A stretch of DNA of 64,000 nt, taken from Odontocerum albicorne (taxonomy: Eukaryota; Arthropoda; Insecta; Trichoptera; Odontoceridae). The stretch is from positions 2,728,001 through 2,792,000 of the forward strand of contig OX463849.1 in assembly GCA_949825065.1 (NCBI GenBank), given 5' to 3'. The position numbers were made by a program, and so were the translations under genes. Of the stretch, positions 10,741 through 21,269 are shown piece by piece (positions within the stretch are counted from its first letter, which is position 1; each line of letters starts with the position of its first letter). The notes beneath the pieces are model-generated. The model was given only the letters and a program-made list of their open reading frames with translations. It did no database searches and had not been told where the DNA came from.

Positions 10741-11311
10741 TGGATATTTTTTACAAATTTAGTATTAGTTCTGCCAAATATATTTCCTGCGCTTGCGCTA
10801 TAAAGTCTAGACTCAGCCATATTAAGATTTTCTCAAGCTGCTATGACACAATGGAACTTATCCTTAATATGGAACTTATCCTTATTAACACAAATTTTAT
10901 TTTGACGTATCTTGGATTCTAACCTATTTTTCGTCTGTAATTACGAAATTATTATTCAACAGGAAATATTTATTATCAAACATAAAATTATTTTATATTT
11001 TATGGTTATAGACTAAATCATTGAATATCAAATATTAATTACTAAACCTCGAAAATGCAATATGCTCAACTGTCAAATTTGACAGTTGATATTCAATATT
11101 TGATATCCTTGTCCCCTACAGGTTCGCGTAAATATTCATCTCTTAATTAAAAATTTTATTATATACACTGATATATATATAAAAATAAAAATCAAAAAAC
11201 ATTTCCGTTGACGAATATTAACTTTACTCAAAATTTCAAAGCGATCGGTAGAGAACTTCCGGAGATTAGCTACAAATAATTAACGAACATTTACATTTTT
11301 ATTTATATAGA

Positions 11312-11815
11312 TTACACATGACAAGAAATATACATAATTTGCGAAAAAACAACAGGTAATTAAATTTGGACGTACAATTTTAATGAATCTGGGTTTGCTG
11401 CCTTTCATTTGTCGTATTCCCAGTAAACTAGGCTTTTGCCTGTATCTCACTGAGGATATTTAGCATGAAAAAATAAATCGATACTTCTTTCCGATTTTTT
11501 ATTACACAAAAACAAAACCCCGTTGCACGTTCTCATCAACCTGACAAACAGTGACACTCAATTACAACTGGAAACATCATGCGGAATCAAACTCTTCACA
11601 CATCATCACTCCAGAAAGACCAAAAATATTCATCCCACAATATACCGCACACAATCAAAAGAATAAACATATAAAAATAAAAACAAAAATATACAGAAAC
11701 ACAAATACAAAAACAACAAAAATTTAAACAACAAGAAGAAACCCACACTCAAGAGCCCACATAAATCTTTTCCACACGTCATTCATCCTGAAAGCCCAAG
11801 TACTCAAAATCCTGT
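11312..11815 (+). repeat. Repeat G, likely LINE 3' UTR (right of the Helitron)
   Basis: This 500-bp non-coding sequence (ttacacatgacaagaaatat onward) recurs at 36366-39440, where the LTR element splits it, and in diverged form at 39880-40310 and 23200-23395. Common landmarks are a cagtaaact segment, cctgacaaacagtgacactc, and a tail ending ctcaaaatcctgtcg. It directly continues the sequence left of the Helitron (7440-7682). LINE 3' UTR is inferred from that junction. Confidence 0.55.
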
Positions 11816-12455
11816 CGATCGATTTTTAATTTTTGAAGCTTAATCAACGAAAACTTGAAATGCTCTAGAATTGTACTTTTTAAAAAATATATATATATAT
11901 TTACCATATGTAGTTTTATTATACTGATTCATATAATTGCATTATGACTTTGATAGCACAAATAATCCTACTTTGGGTGGATTGCCAATATAAAAAAAAG
12001 GGGCGAACAGATTGGTTGGTTCTACGTTCTAATGTTTAAGGGGGTTGGGGTTGAACCGACGTAAGAATTAGCATTTTTTCTCTTCACCTAAATGATTACA
12101 GCTTTATCTCTTTTACACCTATAATTTCATGACTTAGCTGTGCGTGAGATGAAAACCGGTAATTGTGTAACATTTATAACTGTTTATTATGTACATCTTG
12201 AATTTTGTCCTTTATATTTTTCCAAATCGTTTATTGATATTTAATTCTTGATAAATGTGTGATTCATATTGTCGTGAGGAGTGTTGCATTGTTTCTCTAT
12301 GATACGAGTATACTCGTATATTCAGTGGGTTAATTATGAGAGTGAATTTTTGCTTTTTTCTTAACGCATTTATTTGTGCGTATTATTTTTTGAGAGATCT
12401 TGGTTTGATGTGTGCTTGTCCATGTGTGTGCTTCTTTTGATTATAATTTTGCATA
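11816..12455. other. AT-rich intergenic, nothing recognised
   Basis: No coding or terminal-repeat signal was seen. The stretch contains only short AT runs such as the TA repeat at about 11888-11902. Confidence 0.35.
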
Positions 12456-12464
12456 AATCATGTT

Positions 12465-13085
12465 TTTTTTATACACTTTGCGAGGATTTCTCCTGTTACA
12501 CAAAGAGTGTCTGTTTCTAGCGTTAGCTTATTGGTTAGGAAGAATATCAGCTAGGATTCTTCTCATACTGCTAGACGGTACCGAGAATATATCCACAGTG
12601 TCATTCAGTTGGTTCAATATCTCTATACCACGCGTGACTGAGTGTTTAGCCATGATATTCGTCCTGTAAGTTGGTATGTAGAACAGAGGGTGATTCCTTG
12701 CATGGCTATATTTATTAGGTACATATAAACTTAGTGCTTCTAGAATCGCGGGACAGTTAAAGCAACCTTAAAAAAGGAGGAATATCGCAATGGATTCTTG
12801 CCTTCTTGTTTCGAGGCTTCTATAGTTACACACCGTGAGAAGTTCGGCATGGTGAGCATATTTTGGGTAATCGCCCTTTGTTCTGTACCATAGACATCTG
12901 AGGATTTTTTATTGTATTTGTTCTATATTGTTTTTATATTTGAGCTGGTGAGGAGCCCAAACCGTAGATGCATATTCTAATTTGGTTCTAATTAGATAAT
13001 TATATAAGTTTCGAAGGATATCAGTACTGTTAAATTCTCTTGATATTCTCATTATAAAACCGAGAAGTTTGTAACAGTCTGATAT
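12465..13085 (-). pseudogene. LINE-F RT C-terminal fragment, copy 2
   Basis: The minus strand repeats the C-terminus of the element at 1546-2935: DCYKLLGFIMRISREFNSTD, YLIRTKLEYASTVWAPHQLK, then the 3' segment with VTRGIEILNQLND in another frame. It is truncated just upstream of LISDCYKLLGF. The 3' end carries an A-rich tail (T-run at 12461-12468). It contains only the non-catalytic thumb and tail. Confidence 0.8.
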
Positions 13086-13660
13086 CAATATTTTAATGTT
13101 TAAACTTTGTAACATATGTTTTCAATGGATGTACACAAAAAATTCAATATGGATTAATTTAATGGTCAAAATTGACTTGCGTTGCAAAACAATGAATTGT
13201 TTTTATATTACTCATCGATGACATTACAACATTAATTTAAAATAGATCGCTGTTTTGTCGACTTCCTATTTATCGTGAAATGCCGACAATCAGATATACA
13301 TTTATCATCGTAATTATCATAATGCCATGTCACTTTGTAACATCTTGTATTTGGTATTGAGGCGCATTAAAATGTTAATATGTATTATTTTAATGGTCGA
13401 AATACACCGTTCGTGTAAGAAATTAATATAACATTAAATAATTAGGACTTAAATCGTTAGTAATGTTTAAAAATGATCTGTTTTATAGAGTGAGATTCGT
13501 TGATTAATTTCTGTAAGTGTTCTAAAAAATAAAAAATATCCACACAGTTTGTACTGGGTGCGTTTTATGTTCCAGGCCGATGTTTTTTTTATGAATAACT
13601 TTTCAACACAAACACATTTTATAATCTATATTTAATTGATCGATTATATGGTATTTACCA
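13086..13660. other. AT-rich intergenic, nothing recognised
   Basis: No supported coding sequence or repeat structure was seen between the LINE-F truncation point and the Tc3-like transposase remnant. Confidence 0.35.
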
Positions 13661-14390
13661 TTATGTATGGCATATAATGACGGTCAAATGGCTGCCTCTG
13701 GCCGTATCGCAAATGCGAGCTCTTTCAAGCATATTTTTCATAACATTCTCGCTGACTTCTGGTGTTATTTCAGCAATTTCAGCATCGGGATTGTGGTTGG
13801 TTTGTTGGTGTACACCTTTCCCTTCAAGTACCCCTATAGGAAATAATCGGGAGCGGTCAAATCAGGGGATCGTGGGGGGCAGACGATATCACCACTTTTT
13901 GACATTATTCGTCTGGGAAAAGTTTCTCGCAAAATTTGCATCGTAGCACGAGCACCGATGTGGCACCGTCCTGTTGGAACCACATGTGCTGTAAGCCTAA
14001 TTGATCCAATTCGGGCACTAGAAAGTTTACCAACATGACACGATAGCGATCACCAATAACTGTTACAGCATTGCCTCTAGCATCCTCAAAGAAATATGGC
14101 CCATTGATGCCGCCGGCCCTAATGGCGCACCATACAGTCACTCTACGGGGGTGGAATGGTCGTTGGTGTATCAATTGAGGATTTTCAGTGCCCCAATAGC
14201 GGCTATTCTGTTTATTAACAAAGCCAGCCAAGTCTAAATTCGTCTCATTGCTCATGATGATTTTTTGCCAAAAATGGTGGTCGTCTATACCGACCTGTAA
14301 AACCCGAGCACTCCAATCTCGCCGCCGTTTATGATCATTTTTATGTAGCTCTTGTGTGAATTGAATTTTATACGGATAAAAATGCAAATC
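13660..14390 (-). pseudogene. Tc1/mariner-superfamily (Tc3-like) transposase remnant
   Basis: The frame 13905-14387 on the minus strand reads FTQELHKNDHKRRRDWSARV, IMSNETNLDLAGFVNKQNSR (first catalytic region, with Asp replaced by Asn in SNET), HPRRVTVWCAIRAGGINGPY and QHMWFQQDGATS (second catalytic Asp). It then leaves frame. The C-terminus survives in pieces at 13665-13830 (YTNKPQ-like, ENVMKNMLERA-like, RQPFDRHYMP). Transposases of this type cut and paste at TA sites. This copy has a changed first catalytic residue and several frameshifts, so it is inactive. No terminal repeats were found. Confidence 0.75.
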
Positions 14391-14719
14391 TTATTTGATA
14401 ATTTTTAACAAACATGATGGAGACATTTCCAACTCTTGTGCACGGCGTCGATGAGAGGTGCACGGACGTCCACCAACACTGCCTCACTGCATCAATCTTT
14501 TCTGACGTACGTTGTATATACATATGTCAACTTCAATTTCATATGACCATTCCTACCAAACATAAATGGTTACAACTCATGCAGAATTTTAGTATCTTGG
14601 ACTCTTTTCTCCAAGCCGATCAATCGCTGTCTCCACAGAAGAAAATCGATTCAGAATCTTAATTTCAAAACCCTCTCTAACCTAGCGTTTAAATTAATGT
14701 TTATACATTATATCTTGGC

Positions 14720-15245
14720 AGTGAACCGCTCAGCTCTCATGACCTCCCCAGAGAAGTAAGGCCTCAGGTAGACAAAGCTGCAGTTGTGGCGGGCTGCCTG
14801 AGAGATGTCATATGGAGGAATAAAGATATGAGAACGGATAGCAAGGTACGCATTTATAAGAACTGTGTGTGACCTATCCTCACATATGGCATCGAAGCGA
14901 GGGCGGACACTGTCAGGACAAAAAGTATGCTAAGGACAACGGAAATGAGAACTCTGCGCGCTATTGCTGGGAAGACTTTGCGTGATCGTGTAAGGAACAC
15001 GGCAACCGAGAGGTCTGTGAGATCCAAGATGTGGTCAGATGGGGACGACAGCGTCGACGATACTGGTACCAACATGTACAGAGAATGAATTCCATATATA
15101 GTATAGCTCTGCATGGGGTGCCAGATGGACGGCGTCCGCCAGGGAGACCCCCGAAACGATGGAGAGATAGCTGGAGCTCAGCACCACAGGACAATCCTGC
15201 AGTAACAGACCCTTGAGAGTCTACAGAAAGTTTAAGAAGAAGAGA
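14720..15245 (+). pseudogene. RTE-C LINE RT C-terminal fragment
   Basis: The plus strand reads VVAGCLRDVIWRNKDMRTDS, VRIYKNCV (followed by a stop), PILTYGIEARADTVRTKSML, EMRTLRAIAGKTLRDRVRN, and in another frame PDGRRPPGRPPKRWRDSW with SAPQDNPAVTDP at the end. The 3' end carries aagaagaag. Relatives lie at 41080-41850 and 63130-63970. One stop and one frameshift, with no catalytic domain. Confidence 0.8.
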
Positions 15246-15660
15246 CATTATTCATATCTTTTTGTCGCAATAATGCTTACTTATTGTAAATGATAATATT
15301 TATTTTCCAAAACACCATTTAATATAATACAATAAATAACAATTAACATTTCTATGTATTTCCGTATTTTTTTTATGATACACGTCACGAGTGGCCACTG
15401 TTCAATTGTATTGTAAACTATCTGAACTGAAATACATATTTTTTTGCCTCGAGTCCTTGAGACTTGTTGAATACTTACTACAGTAATACCTCGATTTAAT
15501 GAACATCCTTTAACGGAGAAAATGAAAAAAAGTATCCGTGATTGCTCTTGACTGCGGAAAAATGATTTTATGAATTAAATAAAACATGTTCGTGGCTATT
15601 AAATTTGACTATAAGAGAAATACCTGATAACTAAATAAATATGTGCGTGGAAATGCAAAC
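15246..15660. other. AT-rich intergenic with a possible pogo-type terminus
   Basis: Nothing coding. From 15483, cagtaatacctcgatttaat resembles the end of pogo/Tigger-type elements, but no matching inverted end was found within the following kilobase. Treat it as a possible fragment only. Confidence 0.3.
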
Positions 15661-15669
15661 TCGAATGTC

Positions 15670-16255
15670 GTATCTTCTTCTTCCTAGTGTCATGTCAGGT
15701 CCCCCCAACGTTGAATATCACCTGAGAGTAGACATCTTTGTCCCCGGCAGCCCGAAAAAGATCCCCGACACTCCTTATACCAGTCCAATCACGTATATTG
15801 TGGAGCCAGGAGATTTGCCTCCTGCCAACACCTCTTCGACCCTCTATTTTGCCTTGGATGATCAGGTACAGTAATTTGTACTTTGCTCCTCGAAGTACAT
15901 GAACCAAATAGACCACCTTTCGGATTTTGATATTAGTCAGCAACTCTATCAGCTTTGGCTCTTTGAAGAACCCTTGTGTTGCTGACCATATCCGTCCAGG
16001 GTATCCGTAGCATTCTCCGGTGCATCCACATTTCGAATGCTTCCAGTCGGTTCATATTACTAACTTTGAGGGTCCATGATACCACTCCATGCAATAACAC
16101 TGACCAAACGTAGCATTTGACTAACCGTTGTTGAAGTTTCAAGTTTAGATTATCATCGCAGAATACGCTTCTCATTTTATTAAAAGCCGCACGAGATGAT
16201 TCAATTCTGCACTTGACTCCGGTTTCTGGGTCGAGGTCTTCCACTAGGATACTTC
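15670..16255 (-). pseudogene. RTE-B LINE RT C-terminal fragment, minus strand
   Basis: Two minus-strand frames (15933-16244 and 15695-15943) together give DLDPETGVKCRIESSRAAFN, LVKCYVWSVLLHGVVSWTLK, EMWMHRRMLRIPWTDMVSN, then VVYLVHVLRGAKYKLLYLI and the 3' portion VGDLFRAAGDKDVYSQ. A frameshift separates them near 15940. The 3' end carries GGAAGAAGAAGATA (read on the minus strand at about 15688-15675). It is the same family as 6620-7200. Confidence 0.8.
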
Positions 16256-16289
16256 CGACACTTAATATATGTTAATAAAAGTTATCATG

Positions 16290-16840
16290 CGCATTATTAG
16301 AAATGATCCAGAGAAATGTAGAAATTTATGTACTGAGAAGAATACATGAAGTGACAATGAATGACATAATACGGAATGAAGTAATTATAGAAGTGAATCT
16401 GATCTTGAGGCAGATGTGTTGAGTAAGATGAAGAAGAGCACTCTAAGATAGTTTGGGCATCTAGAACAAAAGAATGAAGAAATAATAACAATAGACTCTG
16501 AAGGTACAACTATTCACCCGCTCCTTCAAGGCCTGGAGCAACTCATTCCAGCATTTGCTGGCTGAGTATGAGAAGGATCCCTTGAATATTATTAGATTAT
16601 GGTTTGGGATCATACAAATTATATGTACAAATCTGCGTGGAAGGTGTGGAAGTGGAAGACCAAGGAAAGGATGGTTGAATCAAGTGAATGATATTTCAAG
16701 TGAAGGAAACGCAGAAAGTCGGAGAAATCGTAGTTGTATGAGAAGGTGTATGGATATGGAAGAGAGAATTCTGGCGCTCTTTCCTATCTGCCTACTCCGA
16801 CAGGAAAAAAGCGTAATGGTATCAATGTATGTTTGATGGC
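16290..16840 (+). pseudogene. RTE-D LINE C-terminal fragment
   Basis: Degenerate plus-strand coding: VEIYVLRRIHEVTMNDIIRN near 16320, a KMKKSTL-like patch near 16430, then the frame 16555-16836 with GRCGSGRPRKGWLNQVNDIS and SRRNRSCMRRCMDMEE. It ends with the family tail tgcctactccgacaggaaaa. The same tail occurs on either strand at 20430, 28185, 32570, 34450, 42920, 46990 and 61240. Several stops; non-functional. Confidence 0.7.
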
Positions 16841-17214
16841 TCGAAATAATGTAATGTTAATTTTGTCCGAGTGTCAAAGAGACGTTTAAAAGCTTTTCCT
16901 TTATTTTATAATAATTATGAAATTCTTTATCATTTTCGCACAGAAATCAGTATTTAACGAGCTGTGGTTTTTTTCATAAATTCGTGTATTGTAAGGTGTG
17001 GTGTGAGAAACCGACAGTCGCGCGCACATGCTTCGCTCCGCCAGCGCGTGCATATCGCATGAATACATCACGTTATGAAAGTGCAAATTTGGTAAACTCA
17101 TCTAATATATCATTTATTTTTTTTATAAACCATTTAAATCCGTGTAATTTCTTAATATTATCTTATACTCTAAAGTTCATTTGAAATTTATTGATATGTA
17201 GCTTTTGTGTAGTA

Positions 17215-17620
17215 TTTCTTGTAGTATTATGTAGCAGCGAGACTCTGGAATCAGTTACAAACCAATATAAGACTGGCTCCGTCATTGGCATGCTTTAAGA
17301 AGCGACTGAAAAATATCTTAATTTCTAGTCAGTAAAATAACGTGTTTCATTCCCGATTTTTCTTTTCCTTTCCACCATATCTTCCTTTTCTTTTGATTGA
17401 TGATATTAAACTTTATATGAAAAATAATGTTCGGAAATAATGTGGGCATATGCTCACGTATGTGTTTATGGATTTCGTGGGGATGGATAGTCATTTGAAT
17501 GATTTATGCAGCCACGTAACTTGCTTCATTTATTTTTTGTCTGGTTGGTTGGAAGAGATTGCCGCCTGGCAATAAACCCGCCTGATTGTATTTACAATAA
17601 AACATACGTTATTTCAAAAA
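17215..17620 (+). pseudogene. LINE-E 3' fragment (ORF end plus 3' UTR)
   Basis: The plus strand encodes ARLWNQLQTNIRLAPSLACF near 17235-17300, followed by KKRLKNILISSQ and a stop, then a 3' UTR ending gtctggttggttggaagaga ... tggcaataaacccgcctgat ... caataaaa. The same end is seen at 23770-24550 and 45305-45845. The last 70 bp of the UTR is shared with SINE-A. Confidence 0.8.
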
Positions 17621-17659
17621 TAAAATTTACTTTTTCTCTTTTTTTTTCTTTTTATTTTT

Positions 17660-17825
17660 TAAAAGAATAGATATGACCGAAGTCATAGGTATCCTAATAC
17701 CCTCGAACACTAGGTGGAAGAAGTGTCTGTGTCGTTCGAGGGGAGTAGCACAGCGCGGGGTTCGAACCGACGACCTTCCGCACAGAAGTCCAGTGCGTTA
17801 CCGCGCCGCCATGCACCTCACAAAT
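17660..17825 (-). mobile_element. SINE-B (tRNA-derived)
   Basis: The minus strand starts with a tRNA-like head. A box-like GCGGTAACGCAC lies near 17800 and the B box GGTTCGAACCCC at about 17767-17756, followed by a body (GTGTTCGAGGGTATTAGGAT, CCTATGACTTCGGTCATATC) and an A-rich end. The tail recurs on the plus strand at 47330-47380. The head is too embedded in repeat sequence to be a functional tRNA gene. Confidence 0.7.
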
Positions 17826-18245
17826 TCGATAAATTGTATTTCGATTTAAGGTAAATTTTCAAGCGAAGTATATTATTTTTTACGTAAAACGACGTATTGG
17901 TGTAGTATCTATCAAATTCCATGAACAACGGACATAACACAAGCAGAATAGAGCAGCACAGAAGAGAACTCTTCGCCATGGACAGAATGATGGCGTGAGT
18001 CATGTAGTCGAATTATGGTGAGTAATAACACGGGAATAATCAGCAGTCATGCTATTATTTGCTAAAATCATTACAAACACGGTTTATTATAGTTGACTGA
18101 AATACTAAAATCATTACAAACGTGGTTTATTATAGTTGACTGAAATACTGGAAAATTACCAAAGCGCAGATAACATTTTAGATTTTAATCTGTTTCAAAG
18201 TACTTATAATTTACTCGTATATAGTATATCATGTGTGTTTGCGGG
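17826..18245. other. Intergenic with a short tandem duplication
   Basis: No gene seen. A 44-bp duplication (ctaaaatcattacaaac ... tggtttattatagttgactg) occurs at about 18060-18145. Otherwise unremarkable AT-rich sequence. Confidence 0.4.
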
Positions 18246-18249
18246 GTAA

Positions 18250-18430
18250 GTGCGGGGTAACCTTTGTAGTCTAGTTGGTAAGACGCGTGTCTCCCAATCC
18301 GGGGGTTGTGGTTTCGATTCCCGCTGTAACCCAGATATTAAAAAAAAGTATTCTAGTGTGGTTTTCACTTAAGTCTTTTTAACACCTTTCTAGTTGGTTC
18401 AGCCCACCAAGTTGCACTGTATACAACGAA
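18250..18430 (+). mobile_element. SINE-A (tRNA-derived), plus strand
   Basis: tRNA-like head with A box tagtctagttgg at 18267-18278 and B box ggtttcgattcc at 18310-18321 (RNA polymerase III internal promoter). The SINE body follows: gtggttttcacttaagtc and cctttctagttggttc. Other copies: 32055-32130 (head only), 47530-47745, 48870-49030, 49085-49235 and 58690-58925. Its tail matches the 3' UTR of LINE-E. Confidence 0.75.
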
Positions 18431-18439
18431 ACGGTAATA

Positions 18440-18750
18440 TTACACAATACAGATAGTACTTGTAAGATTTCTTAACTATTTTATCCAATCGAACAATTTT
18501 CGCCTCCTCCACATTGATACATCTCGTCATGAACAGTCTTCTATTATTCGTACTTCTCACTTTACCTTTTAAAATCTGGTCCATTTGACCTAGCCACGCT
18601 TTCCTCAGCTACCTATCCCACGCACACCTTGCACTTCTGACTTATGATCGCTTAGTCATTATTTCGTTATTCATTCTTTCCAAAGGTCCAACCCATCGCT
18701 CAACATCTCAATTGTATATCTTGATCAACGTCATCTTTGTTAGAATATTT
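18440..18750 (-). pseudogene. RTE-D LINE C-terminal fragment
   Basis: Minus-strand reading gives VERWVGPLERMNNEIMTKRS, KAWLGQMDQILKGKVRSTNN and RRLFMTRCINVEEAKIVRLD. This is the same protein segment as at 28180, 32560, 42915 and 61235, more diverged and with stops. Non-functional. Confidence 0.65.
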
Positions 18751-18771
18751 CTGTATCGGGTAAACCGAAGC

Positions 18772-19060
18772 GCGAAGCCTAGGTGTTGCAGACATCAACA
18801 GTAAAATGGAGGAGAGGCGATTGAGATGGTATGGGCACGTTGGACGCAGAGCATCCGATCACATTGTGAACCAGGCAATCTCCATGGATCTTCCTCGAAT
18901 AACAACCAGAGGAATACCAAAGAATTCATGGGTGGTGCAAAAAGATAACCTGATGCAGAGGCTCGGCCTGGGGGACGTAGTCCGGGACAGAGGAGCATAC
19001 AACCTGAGGACGAGGAGAGCTGACCCCAACAGTCTTCAGATAGTGAGCCAGGGAGAAGAA
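18772..19060 (+). mobile_element. RTE-A LINE 3' fragment with 12-bp target duplication
   Basis: The plus-strand frame 18806-19120 reads MEERRLRWYGHVGRRASDHI and RITTRGIPKNSWVVQKDNLM. The direct repeat gtaaaccgaagc occurs at 18760-18771 and 19061-19072. The 3' end is CAGGGAGAAGAA. It is truncated 5' at GCGAAGCCTAGG. Confidence 0.85.
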
Positions 19061-19348
19061 GTAAACCGAAGCACCATGGATGTTGAAATATTATGTATTT
19101 ATATTTACGGCAATGAATAGTTGCCGTTTTTTATAATGCTTTGATTGAGCATGTTTGAAGATTTGCTTTTACAGTACATCGTCCATTATCCGTAGTAATT
19201 GGGGGACACACGAGTCTGGATAATTGAAAAACACGATTAATTCAAATTATATTTTTATTGAGTTGAACATTTTAAGAGTTAAAATGCTAGATAAATTTTG
19301 TCACGCAAGATGATTGCACGAAGAGGCATTTACAATGTTTGACGGATT
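19061..19348. other. Intergenic, possible pogo-type fragment
   Basis: Nothing coding. Around 19176-19240 the sequence tccattatccgtagtaattg ... ggataattgaaaaacacg resembles an end of a Tigger-like element, but no inverse end was located. Confidence 0.3.
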
Positions 19349-19349
19349 A

Positions 19350-19891
19350 AGGGTCTTTCAAACTGAGCGGTTTTTTTAATAAAAAAATTTAAAATCTTGA
19401 ATAAAACACACAATTTGCTTTTATTTCAAAAAACTTTTTATTAGTCATTGAAGTATAATGTATGTCATTTAAACACAAAAATCAATATCCGCCAAATGTC
19501 CACCTTGCAGCTCCACAGATGTCCACTCTTTTATCAAGACATTTTGGCATAATTGCGGTTCTAACTCACCAATAACGCGAATAATTTCGTCCTTCAGCCC
19601 AGGAATTGATCGGGGGTCATTCTTATAGACCTGGCTTTTCACGTAACCCCAGAGAAAATAGTCCGACGGTGTCAGATCACATGATCTTGGTGGCCAATTA
19701 ACATCACCGTTTCCGGACAGTACAATACATAAAATAATTCAACAATTTGAACGCTTTGTTGTATTGTTTACGACTCAATTTTTATAAATGTCATACATTA
19801 CACTTCTCAAATGTCACAAGACCCAGGCAAGTTCGTGACGCCATCTGTGTTTTATCTAAGAATTAAAAAAACCGCTCAATTTGAAAGACCC
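19350..19891 (-). mobile_element. Deleted Tc1/mariner-type element with terminal inverted repeats
   Basis: The left end gggtctttcaaactgagcgg (19351) is repeated inverted at the right end (ccgctcaatttgaaagaccc, ending 19891), 19 of 20 matching. Between them the minus strand (19480-19708) encodes VNWPPRSCDLTPSDYFLWGY, KNDPRSIPGLKDEIIRVIG and LIKEWTSVELQGGHLADID. This is the transposase C-terminus with the third catalytic Asp in the PSDYFLWG block. The N-terminal two thirds are deleted, so it depends on an intact relative. The TA context at the ends is ambiguous. Confidence 0.8.
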
Positions 19892-20425
19892 TATACAACC
19901 GCAAAACGCTGGTATCATACAGCGACAATTTTTATACATTGGAAAGCCCCGAATCCACATCTTTTCGTGTCGGTATAGACGCAGGAAAACACCGTCAAGT
20001 TCCTTACGTTCGTCAATTGGTATAATGTAAACCTGTAGATATATGAGATATGCAGATGCCATGTCCCTATTGGGAAAAGTAAACAGAACAGATCTTTCCT
20101 TTAATTATATTTTAGTTCACATTTTTCGTGCCATACACTTCGTTATGCATACTCTCATATTATAAAAGCTTTTCACTCTTCCCTCTTTCAGAATTTGATT
20201 AATTTGGTTGTGCCACGTTTTTTTTAGGTTTTTCCAAATTTTACGTATCTTCTACTCTAGTATAAATAAGATTTTTGTAAATATTTCACCATTCATTCTT
20301 TCTAAGTTGCTGACAGGCATTTATAACAAAAACCAGCTTCTCGTCCAAGGTGATGTGCCGAAATAATTGGAGGGCTCGATATAAATTGATCGTAGATGCC
20401 AGTGGAAGAATTTAGTAGGCTTACG
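19892..20425. other. Intergenic, nothing recognised
   Basis: No family resemblance in any frame. The open frame 19856-20062 runs through the terminal repeat of the preceding element and is not credible as a gene. Confidence 0.35.
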
Positions 20426-20429
20426 AGTA

Positions 20430-20655
20430 CATACCATCACACCGTCTCCCTGTCAGGGTAGGGAGAGAGCAGAGCAGACTTACATCTTTCACTTATTTTC
20501 ATCTATCATCTTTTCATTCAACTTCTACGATTATTCTTACTTTAATTTACTTCTTTAAAAATATTTTTCACTTGATCTAACCATTTTCTTTTGTTACTCT
20601 ACCACGTCTTTCATTCACATTTTATTTGGTTATTTGTTTTATAAGTCTTCCTTCA
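20430..20655 (-). repeat. RTE-D LINE 3' fragment
   Basis: It begins with the family tail (ccatcacaccgtctccctgt, cagggtaggga) and continues with catctttcacttattttcat and ttcacttgatctaaccattt, as at 28180 and 42915. Too short and decayed to call a protein. Confidence 0.6.
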
Positions 20656-20659
20656 TTCG

Positions 20660-21165
20660 TTCACGCAGGTAGGTGCCTCGCTTGGTGCTAAGGGCTACGC
20701 TGTGAGTTAGGCGGCATTTCCTAGCGAACTAACGCACCGCATACTATCGCAATGGCCACACTGCACGCTTCGCGCCACGCTACCTGACGATTAGTCACAT
20801 AGTGAGTCTCCTAGCGAACAGACGTGTTGGTTAATTTTATTGTGTCACCAAGTGATTTTACAAGATGGCGGAAATTTTACTAACAGCTGTGTATAAAAGG
20901 GAGCCTTTGTGAAACCCATCGAGCAAATTATATAAAAATGTACCTGTAATAAAATCACTTTGGAATGAAGTTGCACAGAAAGTAAATAAAGATAAGGTAA
21001 ATTGTAATGAAATTGGTTAGTTTTGAGAGTGGCATCGTTTGTTCACTCAACCGCTCCCAAATATCAAATGAATTTGTGCGAAGCACTTTGGTGTGGCCAA
21101 ACATGAAGTCACCTAGTCTATTAGTCATATAGCACCTAGCGAATCACTTTGGTGTGGCCTCGGCC
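20660..21165. mobile_element. Harbinger-like MITE, copy 1 (left end degraded)
   Basis: The right end reads cactttggtgtggcctcggcc, ending at 21165 and followed by TTA. The interior matches the element at 57254-57754 in reverse orientation: caagatggcggaaattttac, gtgtataaaagggagccttt, gttttgagagtggcatc. The left end is diverged and the exact start is not fixed. Non-coding. Confidence 0.65.
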
Positions 21166-21269
21166 TTAGAGTTGTTTTTAAACATTCTACGGTGTCATAA
21201 AAATACATCAATATCAATAAAATAACCACGACGGGATAATAAAAAATGAAAATAATATTAAATGTTTTC

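Larger units (their letters stand above)
7683..11311 (-). mobile_element. Helitron, full span with decayed coding region
   Basis: Read on the minus strand, the element starts with TCTATATAAATAAAAATG (5' TC end at 11311) and ends with GGCCGGGTACAGCTAG (3' CTAG end at 7683). A short CCAC...GTGG hairpin lies just before the 3' end. It sits between A and T, as Helitrons do. Joining the flanks across it gives tttattA+TTACACATGACAAG, which matches the uninterrupted repeat at 36353-36375. Coding remnants at 7980-9225 are Helitron Rep and helicase. The element also holds a MITE fragment, the end of an AT-cored repeat and AT-rich filler. Confidence 0.85.

Noticed and set aside
15483..15620. Pogo/Tigger-type element starting cagtaatacctcg
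   Set aside because: Only one end is visible, with no inverse end and no TA duplication that could be assigned.
17755..17822. Candidate tRNA gene on the minus strand (GGTTCGAACCC)
   Set aside because: It is followed by a repeat tail also present at 47330-47380; better explained as the SINE-B head.
18250..18330. Candidate tRNA gene with A and B boxes
   Set aside because: The same head recurs with a common downstream body in several places, the flanks are SINE sequence, and a clean cloverleaf could not be drawn. Annotated as SINE-A.
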